This document shows positions 8,189 to 16,836 of a stretch of 64,000 nt of DNA, in pieces. How positions within the stretch are numbered: position 1 is the first letter of the stretch; every line of letters begins with the position of its first letter. Both the position numbers and the translations under genes were made by a program. The stretch comes from Thermomonospora echinospora (GTDB lineage Bacteria; Actinomycetota; Actinomycetes; Streptosporangiales; Streptosporangiaceae): NCBI RefSeq assembly GCF_900108175.1, contig NZ_FNVO01000007.1:1-64000 (forward strand). The letters are read 5' to 3'. Below the pieces are notes generated by a model, which saw only the letters and a program-made list of their open reading frames with translations, was not told the origin of the DNA and ran no database searches.

Positions 8189-9382
8189 GTGGCAGTGGTC
8201 TCCGCAGCATCCCCCTCGGAATCCCCTCCGCCGCCGGCTCCGGCCGGTCACGTGCTGGTGGCTCCGGACAAGTTCAAGGGGTCGCTGAGCGCGCCCGAGG
8301 TCGCCCGCCGGCTGGCGGCCGGGCTGCGGCGGGCGCGACCGGCGGTGCCGATCGTGGAACTGCCCATCGCCGACGGCGGGGACGGCACCGCCGAGGCGGC
8401 CATCGCGGCCGGCTGGCGACGGGTCGAGGTGAAGGTCGCCGGCCCCACCGGGCAGCCGGTGACCGCCGCGCTGGCGATGAACGGCGGCACCGCCGTGGTG
8501 GAGATGGCCGAGGCGTCCGGGCTGCGGCTGCTGCCCGGCGGCCGGCCCGCGCCGCTGACGGCCACCAGCCTGGGCACCGGGCAGCTGGTGGCGCACGCGG
8601 TGCGGCTGGGGGCCCGCCGTGTCGTGCTCGGGCTGGGCGGCAGCGCCTGCACCGACGGCGGCGCCGGGCTGGTGCAGGGGCTGGGCGGGCGGCTGCTGGA
8701 CGCCCTCGGCAAGGAGCTGCCGCCGGGTGGGGCGGCGCTACGCGGGCTGCACGCGCTGGACCTGCGCGCGATGACGGACCTGTCGAAGGTCGAGGTGATC
8801 ATCGCCGGCGACGTGGACAACCCGCTGCTGGGCCGGACCGGGGCCGCCGCGGTGTACGGGCCGCAGAAGGGCGCCGGGCGCGAGGAGGTCCGGGTGCTGG
8901 AGGCAGGGCTGCGCCGCTGGGCCGACCTGGCCGAGGCGGCCTCCCGCCGGCCGGCCCGGGACCTGGCCGGGGCCGGGGCGGCCGGCGGGGTCGGCTTCGC
9001 CGCGCTGACGTTCCTGGGCGCCCGGATGCAGCCGGGCAGTTCGTTCATGCTGGATCTGCTGGGGTTCGCCGACCGGGCCCGGGGGGCGCGGCTGGTGATC
9101 ACCGGTGAGGGTTCGCTGGACACCCAGACCCTGCGCGGCAAGGCACCGATCGGGGTGGCGCGGGCCGCCGCCCGGGCCGGGGTCCCGGTGATCGCGGTGG
9201 CCGGGCGGCGCGGGCTGACCGGCGAGCAACTGCGCCGCGCCCGTATCCAGGCCGCCTACGCGCTGACCGACATCGAGCCCGATGTGGAACGCTGCATCCG
9301 ACAGGCGGGCCTGTTGCTGGAGCAGCTCACGGTGGCGATCGCCGACGAGTGGCTGCCGCCGGGCCGGGCCGCGGAGACCTGA
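8189..9382 (+). CDS. glxK: Glycerate kinase (GarK/GlxK type)
   Basis: Phosphorylates D-glycerate with ATP. In allantoin-degrading bacteria this drains glyoxylate (via tartronate semialdehyde and glycerate) into central metabolism. The protein has 397 residues with the family opening VAPDKFKGSLSAPEVARRL, the IADGGDGTAEA motif, the glycine-rich GLGGSACTDGGAG segment and ITGEGSLDTQTLRGKAP near the C-terminus. Alternative starts are GTG 8189 and GTG 8195; the latter is better spaced (7 bases) from AAAGG. The first 20 residues are Ser/Pro/Ala-rich and outside the family core. The stop overlaps the allantoinase start (TGATG), so the two are translationally coupled. Confidence 0.9.
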   Translation: MAVVSAASPSESPPPPAPAGHVLVAPDKFKGSLSAPEVARRLAAGLRRARPAVPIVELPIADGGDGTAEAAIAAGWRRVEVKVAGPTGQPVTAALAMNGGTAVVEMAEASGLRLLPGGRPAPLTATSLGTGQLVAHAVRLGARRVVLGLGGSACTDGGAGLVQGLGGRLLDALGKELPPGGAALRGLHALDLRAMTDLSKVEVIIAGDVDNPLLGRTGAAAVYGPQKGAGREEVRVLEAGLRRWADLAEAASRRPARDLAGAGAAGGVGFAALTFLGARMQPGSSFMLDLLGFADRARGARLVITGEGSLDTQTLRGKAPIGVARAAARAGVPVIAVAGRRGLTGEQLRRARIQAAYALTDIEPDVERCIRQAGLLLEQLTVAIADEWLPPGRAAET

Positions 9383-10695
9383 TGCACGAGCCGTACGACC
9401 TAGTGCTGCGCTCCCGCCGCGTCCTGGTCCCGGACGGGGAACGTTCCCTAGCGGTGTGCGTGCGCGGCGGGCGGATCGCGGCCCTGGAACCCCGCGACGC
9501 CGCGCTGCGGACGGTCCGGGACATCGACCTGGGCGAGGTGGCTCTGCTGCCGGGGCTGGTCGACACCCATGTGCACGTCAATGAGCCGGGCCGGACCGCG
9601 TGGGAGGGGTTCGCCAGCGCGACGCGGGCGGCGGCGGCCGGCGGCGTCACCACCCTGGTGGACATGCCGCTCAACTCCCTCCCGCCGACCGTCGGCACCG
9701 CCGAACTGGAGGTCAAGCGGGCGGCGGCGCGCGGGCGGGTCTTCGTGGACGTGGGGTTCTGGGCGGGCGCGGTGCCCGGCAACGTCCCGGCGCTGCGCGC
9801 GCTGCACGAGGCGGGCGTCCTGGGGTTCAAGTGCTTCACCGCCCCGTCCGGGGTGGCGGAGTTCCCCGCCCTGGACCCGGGCGGCGTCCGTGCCGCGATG
9901 ACCGAGATCGCCTCCTTCGGCGGGATGCTGATCGTGCACGCCGAGGATCCCGCGCGGCTGTCGGAGCCGGCCGGCCCCGGATATCCCGAGTTCCTGGCCT
10001 CCCGGCCCGGCGCCGCCGAGGGCGCCGCCATCGCCATGGTCGCCGAGCTGAGCCGGGAGACCGGCTGCCGGGCGCACATCGTCCACCTGTCGGACGGCGG
10101 CGCCGTGCCCGCGCTGCGGCGGTGGCAGGGGCAGGGCGTGGCGATCAGCGCGGAGACCTGCCCGCACTACCTGACGTTGTCGGCCGAGGAGGTCCCGGCG
10201 GGGGCCACCGAGTTCAAGTGCTGCCCGCCGATCCGCGAGTCGGCCAACCGGGAACGGCTGTGGGGCGGGCTGGCCGAGGGCACGATCCGCTGTGTGGTCT
10301 CCGACCACTCCCCCTGCGCCCCGGAGCTCAAGCGGGGCGACTTCGCCACCGCCTGGGGCGGGATCTCCTCGCTTCAGCTCGGCCTGCCCGTGGTGTGGAC
10401 GGCCGCGCGGGCCCGGGGGCACTCGCTCGCCGACGTGGTGCGCTGGATGGCGTCCGGCCCGGCGGACCTGGTGGGGCTGGCCGGCAAGGGGCGGATCGCC
10501 GTCGGCCATGACGCCGACCTGGTGGCGTTCGCGGCCGACGCGTCGTTCGTCGTGGATCCGGGGGCGCTGCACCACCGGCATCCGCTGACGCCGTACGCGG
10601 GACGGGAGCTGACCGGCGTGGTCCGCGGCACCTGGCTGCGCGGCGAGCCGGTCGATCCCGCGGGCGCCCCGCGCGGGCGGCTGCTGCCGGCCTGA
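9382..10695 (+). CDS. allB: Allantoinase
   Basis: Zinc amidohydrolase opening the hydantoin ring of allantoin to allantoate. The 437 residues show the full amidohydrolase metal set: DTHVHVNEPGR (first two His), the probably carboxylated Lys in LGFKCFTAPSG, His in IVHAEDPAR, His in AHIVHLSDGG and Asp in VVSDHSPCAPELK. The tail GRIAVGHDADLVAF is the usual beta-sandwich return. Start: ATG 9382 with GGAG five bases upstream, overlapping the glycerate kinase stop. No allantoicase or ureidoglycolate-processing gene follows, so allantoate must be handled by genes outside the window. Confidence 0.93.
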   Translation: MHEPYDLVLRSRRVLVPDGERSLAVCVRGGRIAALEPRDAALRTVRDIDLGEVALLPGLVDTHVHVNEPGRTAWEGFASATRAAAAGGVTTLVDMPLNSLPPTVGTAELEVKRAAARGRVFVDVGFWAGAVPGNVPALRALHEAGVLGFKCFTAPSGVAEFPALDPGGVRAAMTEIASFGGMLIVHAEDPARLSEPAGPGYPEFLASRPGAAEGAAIAMVAELSRETGCRAHIVHLSDGGAVPALRRWQGQGVAISAETCPHYLTLSAEEVPAGATEFKCCPPIRESANRERLWGGLAEGTIRCVVSDHSPCAPELKRGDFATAWGGISSLQLGLPVVWTAARARGHSLADVVRWMASGPADLVGLAGKGRIAVGHDADLVAFAADASFVVDPGALHHRHPLTPYAGRELTGVVRGTWLRGEPVDPAGAPRGRLLPA

Positions 10696-10842
10696 GCCGT
10701 TCCCGGCAACGCCGGAACCGCCCGCCGCCATGGCCGGCCCGGACGCGCCGGCGGCGGGGCGTAGGCTGCTGGGCGAAGGCGCGATCCGCCGGGCGCGGCC
10801 GCCGGTGTGATTTACATCATGTCAGCAAGTAGCCGGATAAAC

Positions 10843-10855
10843 GTACATGGTGTAC
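10843..10855. promoter_or_regulatory. Small inverted repeat upstream of alanine dehydrogenase
   Basis: GTACA-TGG-TGTAC, a 5-bp-arm inverted repeat, lies in a relatively AT-rich stretch (10808-10860) about 70 bp upstream of ald. It is the only clear dyad in the 229-bp gap after allantoinase and is a candidate operator. The binding protein is unknown. Confidence 0.35.
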
Positions 10856-10924
10856 ATAGCCTGCGCGCCGCCCCCGGCCGCACCCTGGGGTCAGGCACAG
10901 CAGGTCATGACCACGGAGGACATG

Positions 10925-12040
10925 GTGAAGGTCGGCATCCCGCGGGAGATCAAGAATCACGAGTACCGGGTGGCCATCACCCCCGCGGGAGTGCACGAGC
11001 TCACCCGCCATCACCATGACGTCTTCGTCGAGCGGGGCGCCGGTCTCGGCTCGTCCATCACCGACGCCGAGTACACCGCGGCCGGGGCCAAGATCCTGGA
11101 CTCCGCCGACGAGGTGTGGGGCGAGGCCGAGCTGGTGCTGAAGGTCAAGGAGCCGATCGCCGACGAGTACCACCGGATGCGGGCCGGGCAGACGCTGTTC
11201 ACCTACCTGCACCTGGCCGCCTCCCGCTCCTGCACCGACGCGCTGCTGAAGGCGGGTGTGACCGCCGTCGCCTACGAGACCGTGCAGCTGCCGGACCGGT
11301 CGCTGCCGCTGCTGGCCCCGATGTCGGAGGTGGCCGGCCGGCTCGCCCCGCAGGTCGGCGCCTACAACCTGATGCGCTTCAACGGCGGGCGCGGGGTGCT
11401 GCCGGGCGGGGTGCCCGGCGTCGCCCCGGCCCGGGTGGTGGTGATCGGCGGTGGCGTGTCCGGGCTGAACGCCGCGCAGATCGCGGTGGGCATGGGCGCC
11501 GACGTGACGATCCTGGACGTCAACGTCGACCGGCTGCGCCACATCGACGCCATCTACCAGGGCCGGCTCAAGACGCTGGTGTCCAACGCCTACACCGTCG
11601 AGCAGCAGGTGGCCGGCGCCGACCTGGTGATCGGCGCGGTGCTGATCCCCGGCGCCAAGGCCCCGACGCTGGTGTCCAACGACCTGGTGGCCCGGATGAA
11701 GCCGGGCTCGGTGTTGGTGGACATCGCCATCGACCAGGGCGGATGCTTCGAGGACTCGCGGCCCACCACGCACGCCGACCCCACCTTCCAGGTGCACGAG
11801 TCGGTGTTCTACTGCGTGGCCAACATGCCGGGCTCGGTGCCGAACACCTCCACCTACGCCCTCACCAACGTGACCCTGCCGTACGCCGTGGCGATCGCGA
11901 ACAAGGGCTGGCGGCAGGCCCTGCGCGACGACGCCGCGCTGGCGCGGGGCCTCAACACCCACGACGGCACGGTCACCTACGCCGAGGTCGCCGAGGCGCA
12001 CGGCCTCGACCACGTCGGCGTGGACTCCGTGCTCGCCTGA
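10925..12040 (+). CDS. ald: Alanine dehydrogenase
   Basis: NAD-dependent reversible oxidative deamination of L-alanine to pyruvate and ammonium; in the amination direction it can assimilate ammonium released by purine breakdown. The N-terminal [20 protein letters not shown] is the family signature, with catalytic Lys in VLKVKEP, catalytic His in TYLHLAAS, and the Rossmann motif [12 protein letters not shown]. Length is about 371 residues, as expected. Three starts compete (ATG 10907, ATG 10922, GTG 10925). The GGAGG at 10915-10919 is ideally spaced (5 bases) only for GTG 10925, which also gives the usual family N-terminus. Own promoter region with a small dyad upstream. Confidence 0.93.
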   Translation: MKVGIPREIKNHEYRVAITPAGVHELTRHHHDVFVERGAGLGSSITDAEYTAAGAKILDSADEVWGEAELVLKVKEPIADEYHRMRAGQTLFTYLHLAASRSCTDALLKAGVTAVAYETVQLPDRSLPLLAPMSEVAGRLAPQVGAYNLMRFNGGRGVLPGGVPGVAPARVVVIGGGVSGLNAAQIAVGMGADVTILDVNVDRLRHIDAIYQGRLKTLVSNAYTVEQQVAGADLVIGAVLIPGAKAPTLVSNDLVARMKPGSVLVDIAIDQGGCFEDSRPTTHADPTFQVHESVFYCVANMPGSVPNTSTYALTNVTLPYAVAIANKGWRQALRDDAALARGLNTHDGTVTYAEVAEAHGLDHVGVDSVLA

Positions 12041-12094
12041 CGGGCGCCGTCCCGCCCGCGGTCCGCGACGGCCGGTCTCCTAGAGTGATCGGTC

Positions 12095-12694
12095 ATGGGT
12101 GAGGTCATGGGTGAGATCGTCCTCCTTCGGCACGGCGAGACCGAGTGGAGCCGGGACAGGCGGCACACCGGGCGCACCGACCTTCCGCTGACCGGACACG
12201 GTGAGGAACAGGCCCGCGCGCTCGGGCCGCTGGTGGCGCGCCGGGACGTCGCCCGGACGTTCGGCAGTCCCGCGCTGCGGGCCCGGCGCACCGCGGAGCT
12301 GGCCGGGCTCGCCGTGGACGAGGTAGACCCCGACCTGTGGGAGTGGGACTACGGCGGCTACGAGGGCCTCACCAGCGCCGACATCCGCAGGGAACGGCCG
12401 GGGTGGTACCTGTGGGCCGATGGCGTGATCCCGGGGGACGCCGAGCATCCCGGCGAGTCGGTGGAGCGGGTCGGCGAACGCTGCGACGCCGTCCTGGCCC
12501 GCGTCCGCCCGTGGCTGGAGCGGGGGGACGTGGCGGTGGTCGCGCACGGTCATGTGCTACGTATCCTCACCGCCCGGTGGCTGGGCCTGGAGCCCGCGGC
12601 GGGCCGGCTGTTCGCGCTGCACACCGGGACGCTGTCCGCCCTCGGCACCGAGCACGGCCACCCGGTGATCACCTCCTGGAACGTCCCGGCCTGA
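12095..12694 (+). CDS. Histidine phosphatase superfamily (phosphoglycerate mutase-like) protein
   Basis: A 199-residue phosphohydrolase of the histidine phosphatase clan. It carries the phospho-accepting RHGET motif (in [20 protein letters not shown]), the second-half Arg/Glu residues in [13 protein letters not shown] and the catalytic second His in [11 protein letters not shown]. The substrate is not predictable; in actinomycetes such proteins range from phosphoserine- and sugar-phosphate phosphatases to broad acid phosphatases. Two in-frame ATGs (12095, 12107) are possible; the second has GAGG only two bases upstream. It stands alone between ald and the CsoR gene. Confidence 0.85.
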   Translation: MGEVMGEIVLLRHGETEWSRDRRHTGRTDLPLTGHGEEQARALGPLVARRDVARTFGSPALRARRTAELAGLAVDEVDPDLWEWDYGGYEGLTSADIRRERPGWYLWADGVIPGDAEHPGESVERVGERCDAVLARVRPWLERGDVAVVAHGHVLRILTARWLGLEPAAGRLFALHTGTLSALGTEHGHPVITSWNVPA

Positions 12695-12729
12695 CGGTCA
12701 GCAGAGGGTCACCGTCCGGCCGGTCCCAT

Positions 12730-12742
12730 ACCCCCTGGGGGT
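12730..12742. promoter_or_regulatory. CsoR-type operator
   Basis: ACCCCC-T-GGGGGT, a perfect 6-bp-arm inverted repeat flanked by AT and TG, 50 bp upstream of the csoR start. It matches the G-tract/C-tract dyads bound by CsoR-family repressors, so autoregulation is likely. Confidence 0.7.
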
Positions 12743-12791
12743 TGAGTAACCTGGTGGCGAGCAGATCCACGAGGGGGAGGGCGAGACGACG

Positions 12792-13091
12792 ATGGCGGCC
12801 AACGGGACTCCGACGCGCGGCTACACCGCGACCAAGGACCAGTTGCAGACCCGGCTGCGCCGGATCGAGGGCCAGGTCCGAGGCATCGAGCGCATGGTCG
12901 AGGAGGACCGGTACTGCATCGACGTCCTCACCCAGATCAGCGCGATCCAGGCGGCGCTGGACAAGGTGGCGCTGGGCCTGCTGGACGGCCATGTCCGGCA
13001 CTGTGTGGCCGAGGGCGCCGAGGAGGGCAAGGCCGACCTGATGTCCACCGAGCTGATGGCCGCGGTGGGCCGGCTGATGCGGCGGGGCTGA
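12792..13091 (+). CDS. csoR: CsoR-family metal-sensing repressor
   Basis: A 99-residue all-helical repressor that releases DNA on binding Cu(I). The copper ligand triad is present: Cys42 (in DRYCIDVLTQ), then His67 and Cys71 (in GHVRHCV), in the W-X-Y spacing of true CsoR rather than the formaldehyde-sensing FrmR or the sulfur-sensing CstR pattern. Basic residues for DNA contact sit in LQTRLRRIEGQVRGIERM. A good GGGGGAGGG ribosome-binding site precedes ATG 12792. No copper ATPase, chaperone or oxidase gene is adjacent, so its targets besides itself must lie elsewhere. A hairpin terminator follows. Confidence 0.9.
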   Translation: MAANGTPTRGYTATKDQLQTRLRRIEGQVRGIERMVEEDRYCIDVLTQISAIQAALDKVALGLLDGHVRHCVAEGAEEGKADLMSTELMAAVGRLMRRG

Positions 13092-13098
13092 CCGGCCC

Positions 13099-13127
13099 GC
13101 CGTCCGCCCGCCCACCGGGCGGACGGC
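13099..13127. terminator. Bidirectional hairpin between csoR and mpaB-like gene
   Basis: Arms GCCGTCCGCCC (13099-13109) and GGGCGGACGGC (13117-13127) form a perfect 11-bp stem with a 7-nt loop between two convergent genes. Confidence 0.65.
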
Positions 13128-13161
13128 CCAGGCTGGGGCTCAGACTCACAACGGCTCAGGC

Positions 13162-14070
13162 TCAGGAGGCGATCTCCCAGCCCTTCAGCTCCTCGGTGTA
13201 CTCGTGGATCAGCCGGCGCGCCCGCTTGGCGTCCGGGGAGTAGCGCAGCCGCGCAGGGATCACCTGGCTCCCCCGGTGCATCGCCTGTAGGGTCAGCGTC
13301 GCCGCCAGGTCGGAGGTCGGCAGGCCGGGCAGCCCGTACATGCGACGGGCCCAGCGCGGCAACGTGGACACCACCAGGGTGGCGACGCCGGGCGCGGCGA
13401 GCTTGAGCGGCGTGAACGGCAGCGGTACCGCCGGGTTGAACATCCGACGCAGCCCGTCTCTGGCGTCCTTGCAGGCCCAGATCCTGGACCGCATCTGCGC
13501 GTAGTAGTCCTTCATTTCGGCCACCGTGGCGGGCACGTCCACCGGGTCCAGGCCGACGACCTGGGCGGCGCGGCGCTGTTCGTCCACGAAGCGGTCGGCG
13601 TCGGCGTCGCTCAGCCCGACCCCGGCGCGGCGGGCGATGTCCAGGTAGGAGTCGACCTCGCCCATGTGCACCCACAGCAGGTTCTCCGGGTCGTCCACCT
13701 GGAAGAGCTCGCCGGTGCGCAGGTCGAGCCCCTCCAGCTTGGAGTGCAGCTTGCGGACGCGGCGGCCGACCCGTTCGACCTCCTCCAGCGAGCCGTAGGT
13801 GCGCACCCGGACGAACTCGATGGTGCGGCCGAGCCGCTGCCAGGCGGCCCGCGGGTCCATCAGCTCGGAGTTCTGGGCGGTGCCCCACATGGTGCGCGGG
13901 TGCAGCGCCTGCAGCAGCAGGGCGCGGAAGCCGCCGATCATCAGCACCGGCTCGCCCATGACCCGCCAGGTCACCGAGTCAGGGCCGAACAGACCGAAGT
14001 CCTCCTCGCCGGTCCCGTCCGGCGCACGGTCCCAGGTACGCACCGTGTCCATGTCGTGGACCTTGCCCAT
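13162..14070 (-). CDS. MpaB-family (DUF2236) oxygenase-like protein
   Basis: A 302-residue member of the DUF2236/MpaB family, which includes latex-clearing protein and fungal MpaB oxygenases and is very common in actinomycetes. The family start region VMGEPVLMIGGFRALLLQ is followed by ALHPRTMWGTAQNSELM; the His there corresponds to a haem-proximal position in characterised relatives (family knowledge, not shown here). LLWVHMGEVDSYLDIARR is also typical. Start: ATG 14070 with GAGG seven bases upstream. Two hydrophobic stretches (around residues 42-56 and 224-236) suggest membrane association. The substrate is unknown. The upstream 14071-14170 region is AT-rich and likely carries its promoter. 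Confidence 0.82.
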   Translation of the reverse strand: MGKVHDMDTVRTWDRAPDGTGEEDFGLFGPDSVTWRVMGEPVLMIGGFRALLLQALHPRTMWGTAQNSELMDPRAAWQRLGRTIEFVRVRTYGSLEEVERVGRRVRKLHSKLEGLDLRTGELFQVDDPENLLWVHMGEVDSYLDIARRAGVGLSDADADRFVDEQRRAAQVVGLDPVDVPATVAEMKDYYAQMRSRIWACKDARDGLRRMFNPAVPLPFTPLKLAAPGVATLVVSTLPRWARRMYGLPGLPTSDLAATLTLQAMHRGSQVIPARLRYSPDAKRARRLIHEYTEELKGWEIAS

Positions 14071-14212
14071 GTCGCCACCTCGCCCTGTCGTCCACCGCCG
14101 CGGGTGTAACTAATAACTTACTTCCCTGTCATGACCCAGATCACACCACGTTAGGCCTGACACACGTTTTACCAGGACAAATCACCCAAAGCGAGACAGC
14201 GGCGGGTAAAGT

Positions 14213-14635
14213 TCAGCCGGCGGCTCCGGCCCGGCCGACCTCTTCGACCTCCTGGTCTTCTTCCTGGTCGGCCTCTTGATCGGCCTCCTGGTCGGACTCC
14301 TCGGCCGCGGGCTCCGCGGCGGTCTGGTCGCTGACCCAGCGCAGGTAGTCGCCGCTGCCGGCGACCACCGGAGTGGCGATGATCTCGGGGGTGTCGTAGG
14401 AGTGCAGCTCGGTGATCAGCGCCGCCAGCTCCTCGAAGCTGTCGGCGGTGGTCTTGAACACCACCATCCACTCCTCGGCCACCTCCATCTCGCCCTCCCA
14501 CCAGTAGGTGCTGGCGATCGGGCCGACGAGCTGCGCGCAGGCCGCCAGGCGCTCCCGCACGGCGGACTTGCCGAGAGTGGCCGCCTCCTGCCGCGAATCG
14601 GTCGTCGTGGTCACCTGTACGTACGCCTGGGGCAT
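14213..14635 (-). CDS. cutA: CutA1 divalent cation tolerance protein with acidic repeat tail
   Basis: Residues 1-105 are a typical CutA1 ferredoxin-like trimer subunit: VQVTTTTDSRQEAATLGKS, AACAQLVGPIASTYWWEGEM, then EWMVVFKTTADSFEELAALI and SYDTPEIIATPV. CutA is linked to copper tolerance in enterobacteria, but its molecular role is unsettled. Unusually, the protein continues for about 30 residues in a Glu/Asp/Gln-rich tail (repeats of QEAD/QEED), encoded by four 12-bp repeats, ending EVEEVGRAGAAG. Start: ATG 14635. It lies 46 bp downstream of gamma-glutamyltransferase on the same strand and may be co-transcribed. Confidence 0.88.
   Translation of the reverse strand: MPQAYVQVTTTTDSRQEAATLGKSAVRERLAACAQLVGPIASTYWWEGEMEVAEEWMVVFKTTADSFEELAALITELHSYDTPEIIATPVVAGSGDYLRWVSDQTAAEPAAEESDQEADQEADQEEDQEVEEVGRAGAAG
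14249..14296 (-). repeat. Four 12-bp tandem repeats in the cutA tail
   Basis: Four degenerate 12-bp units (14249-14260, 14261-14272, 14273-14284, 14285-14296), similar to CTCCTGGTCGGC on the plus strand, encode the acidic QEAD-like repeats of the CutA C-terminus. Slippage could vary the copy number. Confidence 0.75.
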
Positions 14636-14681
14636 GCCGGGCTCCTTCCCCCAAGCGCCGATCGTAGTCCTGAGAGTCCGG

Positions 14682-16583
14682 TCACCGCGTGGGCCTGACC
14701 ACCAAAGCGCTGCCCCCGTGTCTGCGGACCGGTTCGGCCACCGCCTGCACCAGCCCCGGGCGCAGGAACTCCAGCGCGGTGGCGGCGCCGATCTGGCCCG
14801 GCGGCGGGCCGGGGAAGAGCGCCAGGTCGTGGCCCATGGCCTCCAGCTCCGCCTCGTACTGCCGCAGGAAGGCCTCCTCGGCCAGGGTCTGCCCGGTGTT
14901 GCGCTGGGTGGCGCGCGGGGCGGCCACCGCGGCGGGCAGGTCCATGCCCAGGTCGATCCGGTTGAGCAGGATCTGCAGCACGGTGGTGATGATGGTCGAG
15001 CCGCCCGGTGAGCCCAAGGCCAACAGCGGGCGGCCGTCACGGAGCACGATGGTGGGCGCCATGCTGCTGCGCGGGCGCTTGCCGGGGCCGGGCAGGTTCG
15101 GGTCGGGGGCGGCGCCGGGCGGCGGCGGGGCCAGGGAGAAGTCGGTCAGCTCGTTGTTGAGCAGGAAGCCGCGGCCGGGCACGGTCAGCCCGCTGCCGCC
15201 GAACTGCTCGATGGTGACGTTGTAGGCGACGACGTTGCCCCACTTGTCGGCGACCACCAGATGGGTGGTCTGCGGCCCCTCGTAGGTCAGGCGTTCCCCG
15301 TCGCCGCGGGCGGGCTCGCATCGCCGGTAGTCGCCGTCGGGCGAGCCGGGCGGCACCGGGCTGACGGCCGCCTTGTCCGGGTCGATGAGGCAGGCCCGCT
15401 CGCGCGCGAACCCGCGCGACAGCAGCTCACGCAGTGGGACGTCCACGTGGTCGGAGTCGCCGACGTAGCGCCCGCGGTCGGCGTACGCCAGCCGGGACGC
15501 CTCCAGGTAGTAGTGCAGGGCCTGGACGCGGTCCTTCTTGCTCAGCCGGAAGTTGCCGAGGATGTTGAGCGCCTCGCCGACCGTGGATCCGCCGGAGGAC
15601 GGCGGCGCCATCCCGTACACCTCCAGCCCCCGATAGCTCACCCGCGTGGGCGGGCGCAGCGGCGCCCGGTAGCGGGCCAGGTCGCCGGTCTCCATCAGGC
15701 CCGGCCGGACGTTGCGGGTGGCGGCGGAGTCCACGGGCGGCTTCTTGACCGTGCGCACGATCTCCCGGCTCAGTTCGCCCCGGTAGAACCAGTCGGGGCC
15801 GCGCTGGGCGAGCGTGCGGTAGGTGTGGGCCAGGTCGGGGTTGCGGAAGACCGACCCGACCGGGCGGGGACTGCCGCCGGGCAGGAACAGCTCCCGGGTC
15901 GGTGGGATGTCGGCGAACCGGTCGGCGTTGACCGCGGTCTGGTCGTAGAACTCCTGGTCGACCACGAACCCCCGCTCGGCCACCCGGATCGCCGGCTGCA
16001 GCAGCGTGCCGAGCCGCCGGGTGCCGAAGCGGTCCAGGATCTGCTCCCACTGGGCGACCGTGCCCGGCACGCCCACCGACAGCCCGCTGGTGACGGCCTC
16101 GGAGAACGGGATGGCCTGGCCGGTCGCCGGGTCGACGAAGGACCGCTCGTGCATCCTGGCGGGCGCCGTCTCACGGCCGTCCACCGTGTGGACGCGGCGC
16201 GTCCGGGCGTCGTAGTAGGTGAAGAAGCCGCCGCCGCCGAGCGCGGCCACATAGGGCTCGGTCACCCCCAGGGTCGCCGCCGCCGCGACCGCCGCGTCGG
16301 CCGCGTTGCCGCCACGTTCGAGCACCTCGATGGCGGTACGGCTGGCGTCCAGGTCCACGGTGGCGACCGCGCCGCCGTATCCGGTCGCCACCGCCCGTTG
16401 CTGCCCCTGCCCCATCAGGGCCACGGCAGGGGCGGCCCCGGCGGGACCGGGGACCAGCAGCGGCAGCCCGGCGATCAGCGCACCGGCGAGCGCGAGACGG
16501 CGCGGCGGGCCGGGCAGCAGGCGGGCGCGCGGCCCGTGGGGCGGGCGTTCACGCGACCGGTCGGACGGCAGGACGAAGGGCAC
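14682..16583 (-). CDS. ggt: Gamma-glutamyltransferase, secreted
   Basis: Cleaves gamma-glutamyl bonds (for example glutathione) outside the cell; made as a proenzyme that cuts itself into two subunits. The 633-residue product starts at GTG 16581-16583 behind GGAGG (4-base spacing). Residues about 1-50 form a signal peptide with an Arg-rich n-region (RARLLPGPPRRLALAGALIA) that could be Tat-type. The large-subunit hallmark VLERGGNAADAAVAAA follows, and the autoprocessing/catalytic Thr lies in YEGPQTTHLVVADKWGN. GSPGGSTIITTVLQILLN near the C-terminus binds the gamma-glutamyl group in the family. Divergent from the amino-acid permease; cutA follows on the same strand. Confidence 0.93.
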   Translation of the reverse strand: MPFVLPSDRSRERPPHGPRARLLPGPPRRLALAGALIAGLPLLVPGPAGAAPAVALMGQGQQRAVATGYGGAVATVDLDASRTAIEVLERGGNAADAAVAAAATLGVTEPYVAALGGGGFFTYYDARTRRVHTVDGRETAPARMHERSFVDPATGQAIPFSEAVTSGLSVGVPGTVAQWEQILDRFGTRRLGTLLQPAIRVAERGFVVDQEFYDQTAVNADRFADIPPTRELFLPGGSPRPVGSVFRNPDLAHTYRTLAQRGPDWFYRGELSREIVRTVKKPPVDSAATRNVRPGLMETGDLARYRAPLRPPTRVSYRGLEVYGMAPPSSGGSTVGEALNILGNFRLSKKDRVQALHYYLEASRLAYADRGRYVGDSDHVDVPLRELLSRGFARERACLIDPDKAAVSPVPPGSPDGDYRRCEPARGDGERLTYEGPQTTHLVVADKWGNVVAYNVTIEQFGGSGLTVPGRGFLLNNELTDFSLAPPPPGAAPDPNLPGPGKRPRSSMAPTIVLRDGRPLLALGSPGGSTIITTVLQILLNRIDLGMDLPAAVAAPRATQRNTGQTLAEEAFLRQYEAELEAMGHDLALFPGPPPGQIGAATALEFLRPGLVQAVAEPVRRHGGSALVVRPTR

Positions 16584-16836
16584 GGCACCTCCAGAGCGGA
16601 CATCCGCCCCCACCGTCTCACCTATCCCGGCACCCGACCAGGGGGGCGGCCACACCCGGTCGGCGATAGGCCCCGCCATGCCCCCTTTACAACGATTTAT
16701 GAAGGATCGATTGCCCTTTTCCCAAGATTTGGACATTCTTTGGTGCTCAAAGCCCGGGACCACCCCGCGAGGCGCGGCACCCGCCGGTCGCCACCCCCAG
16801 CCGACGTGCGGCGGGCCCCCGAACATGGAGACGCCC

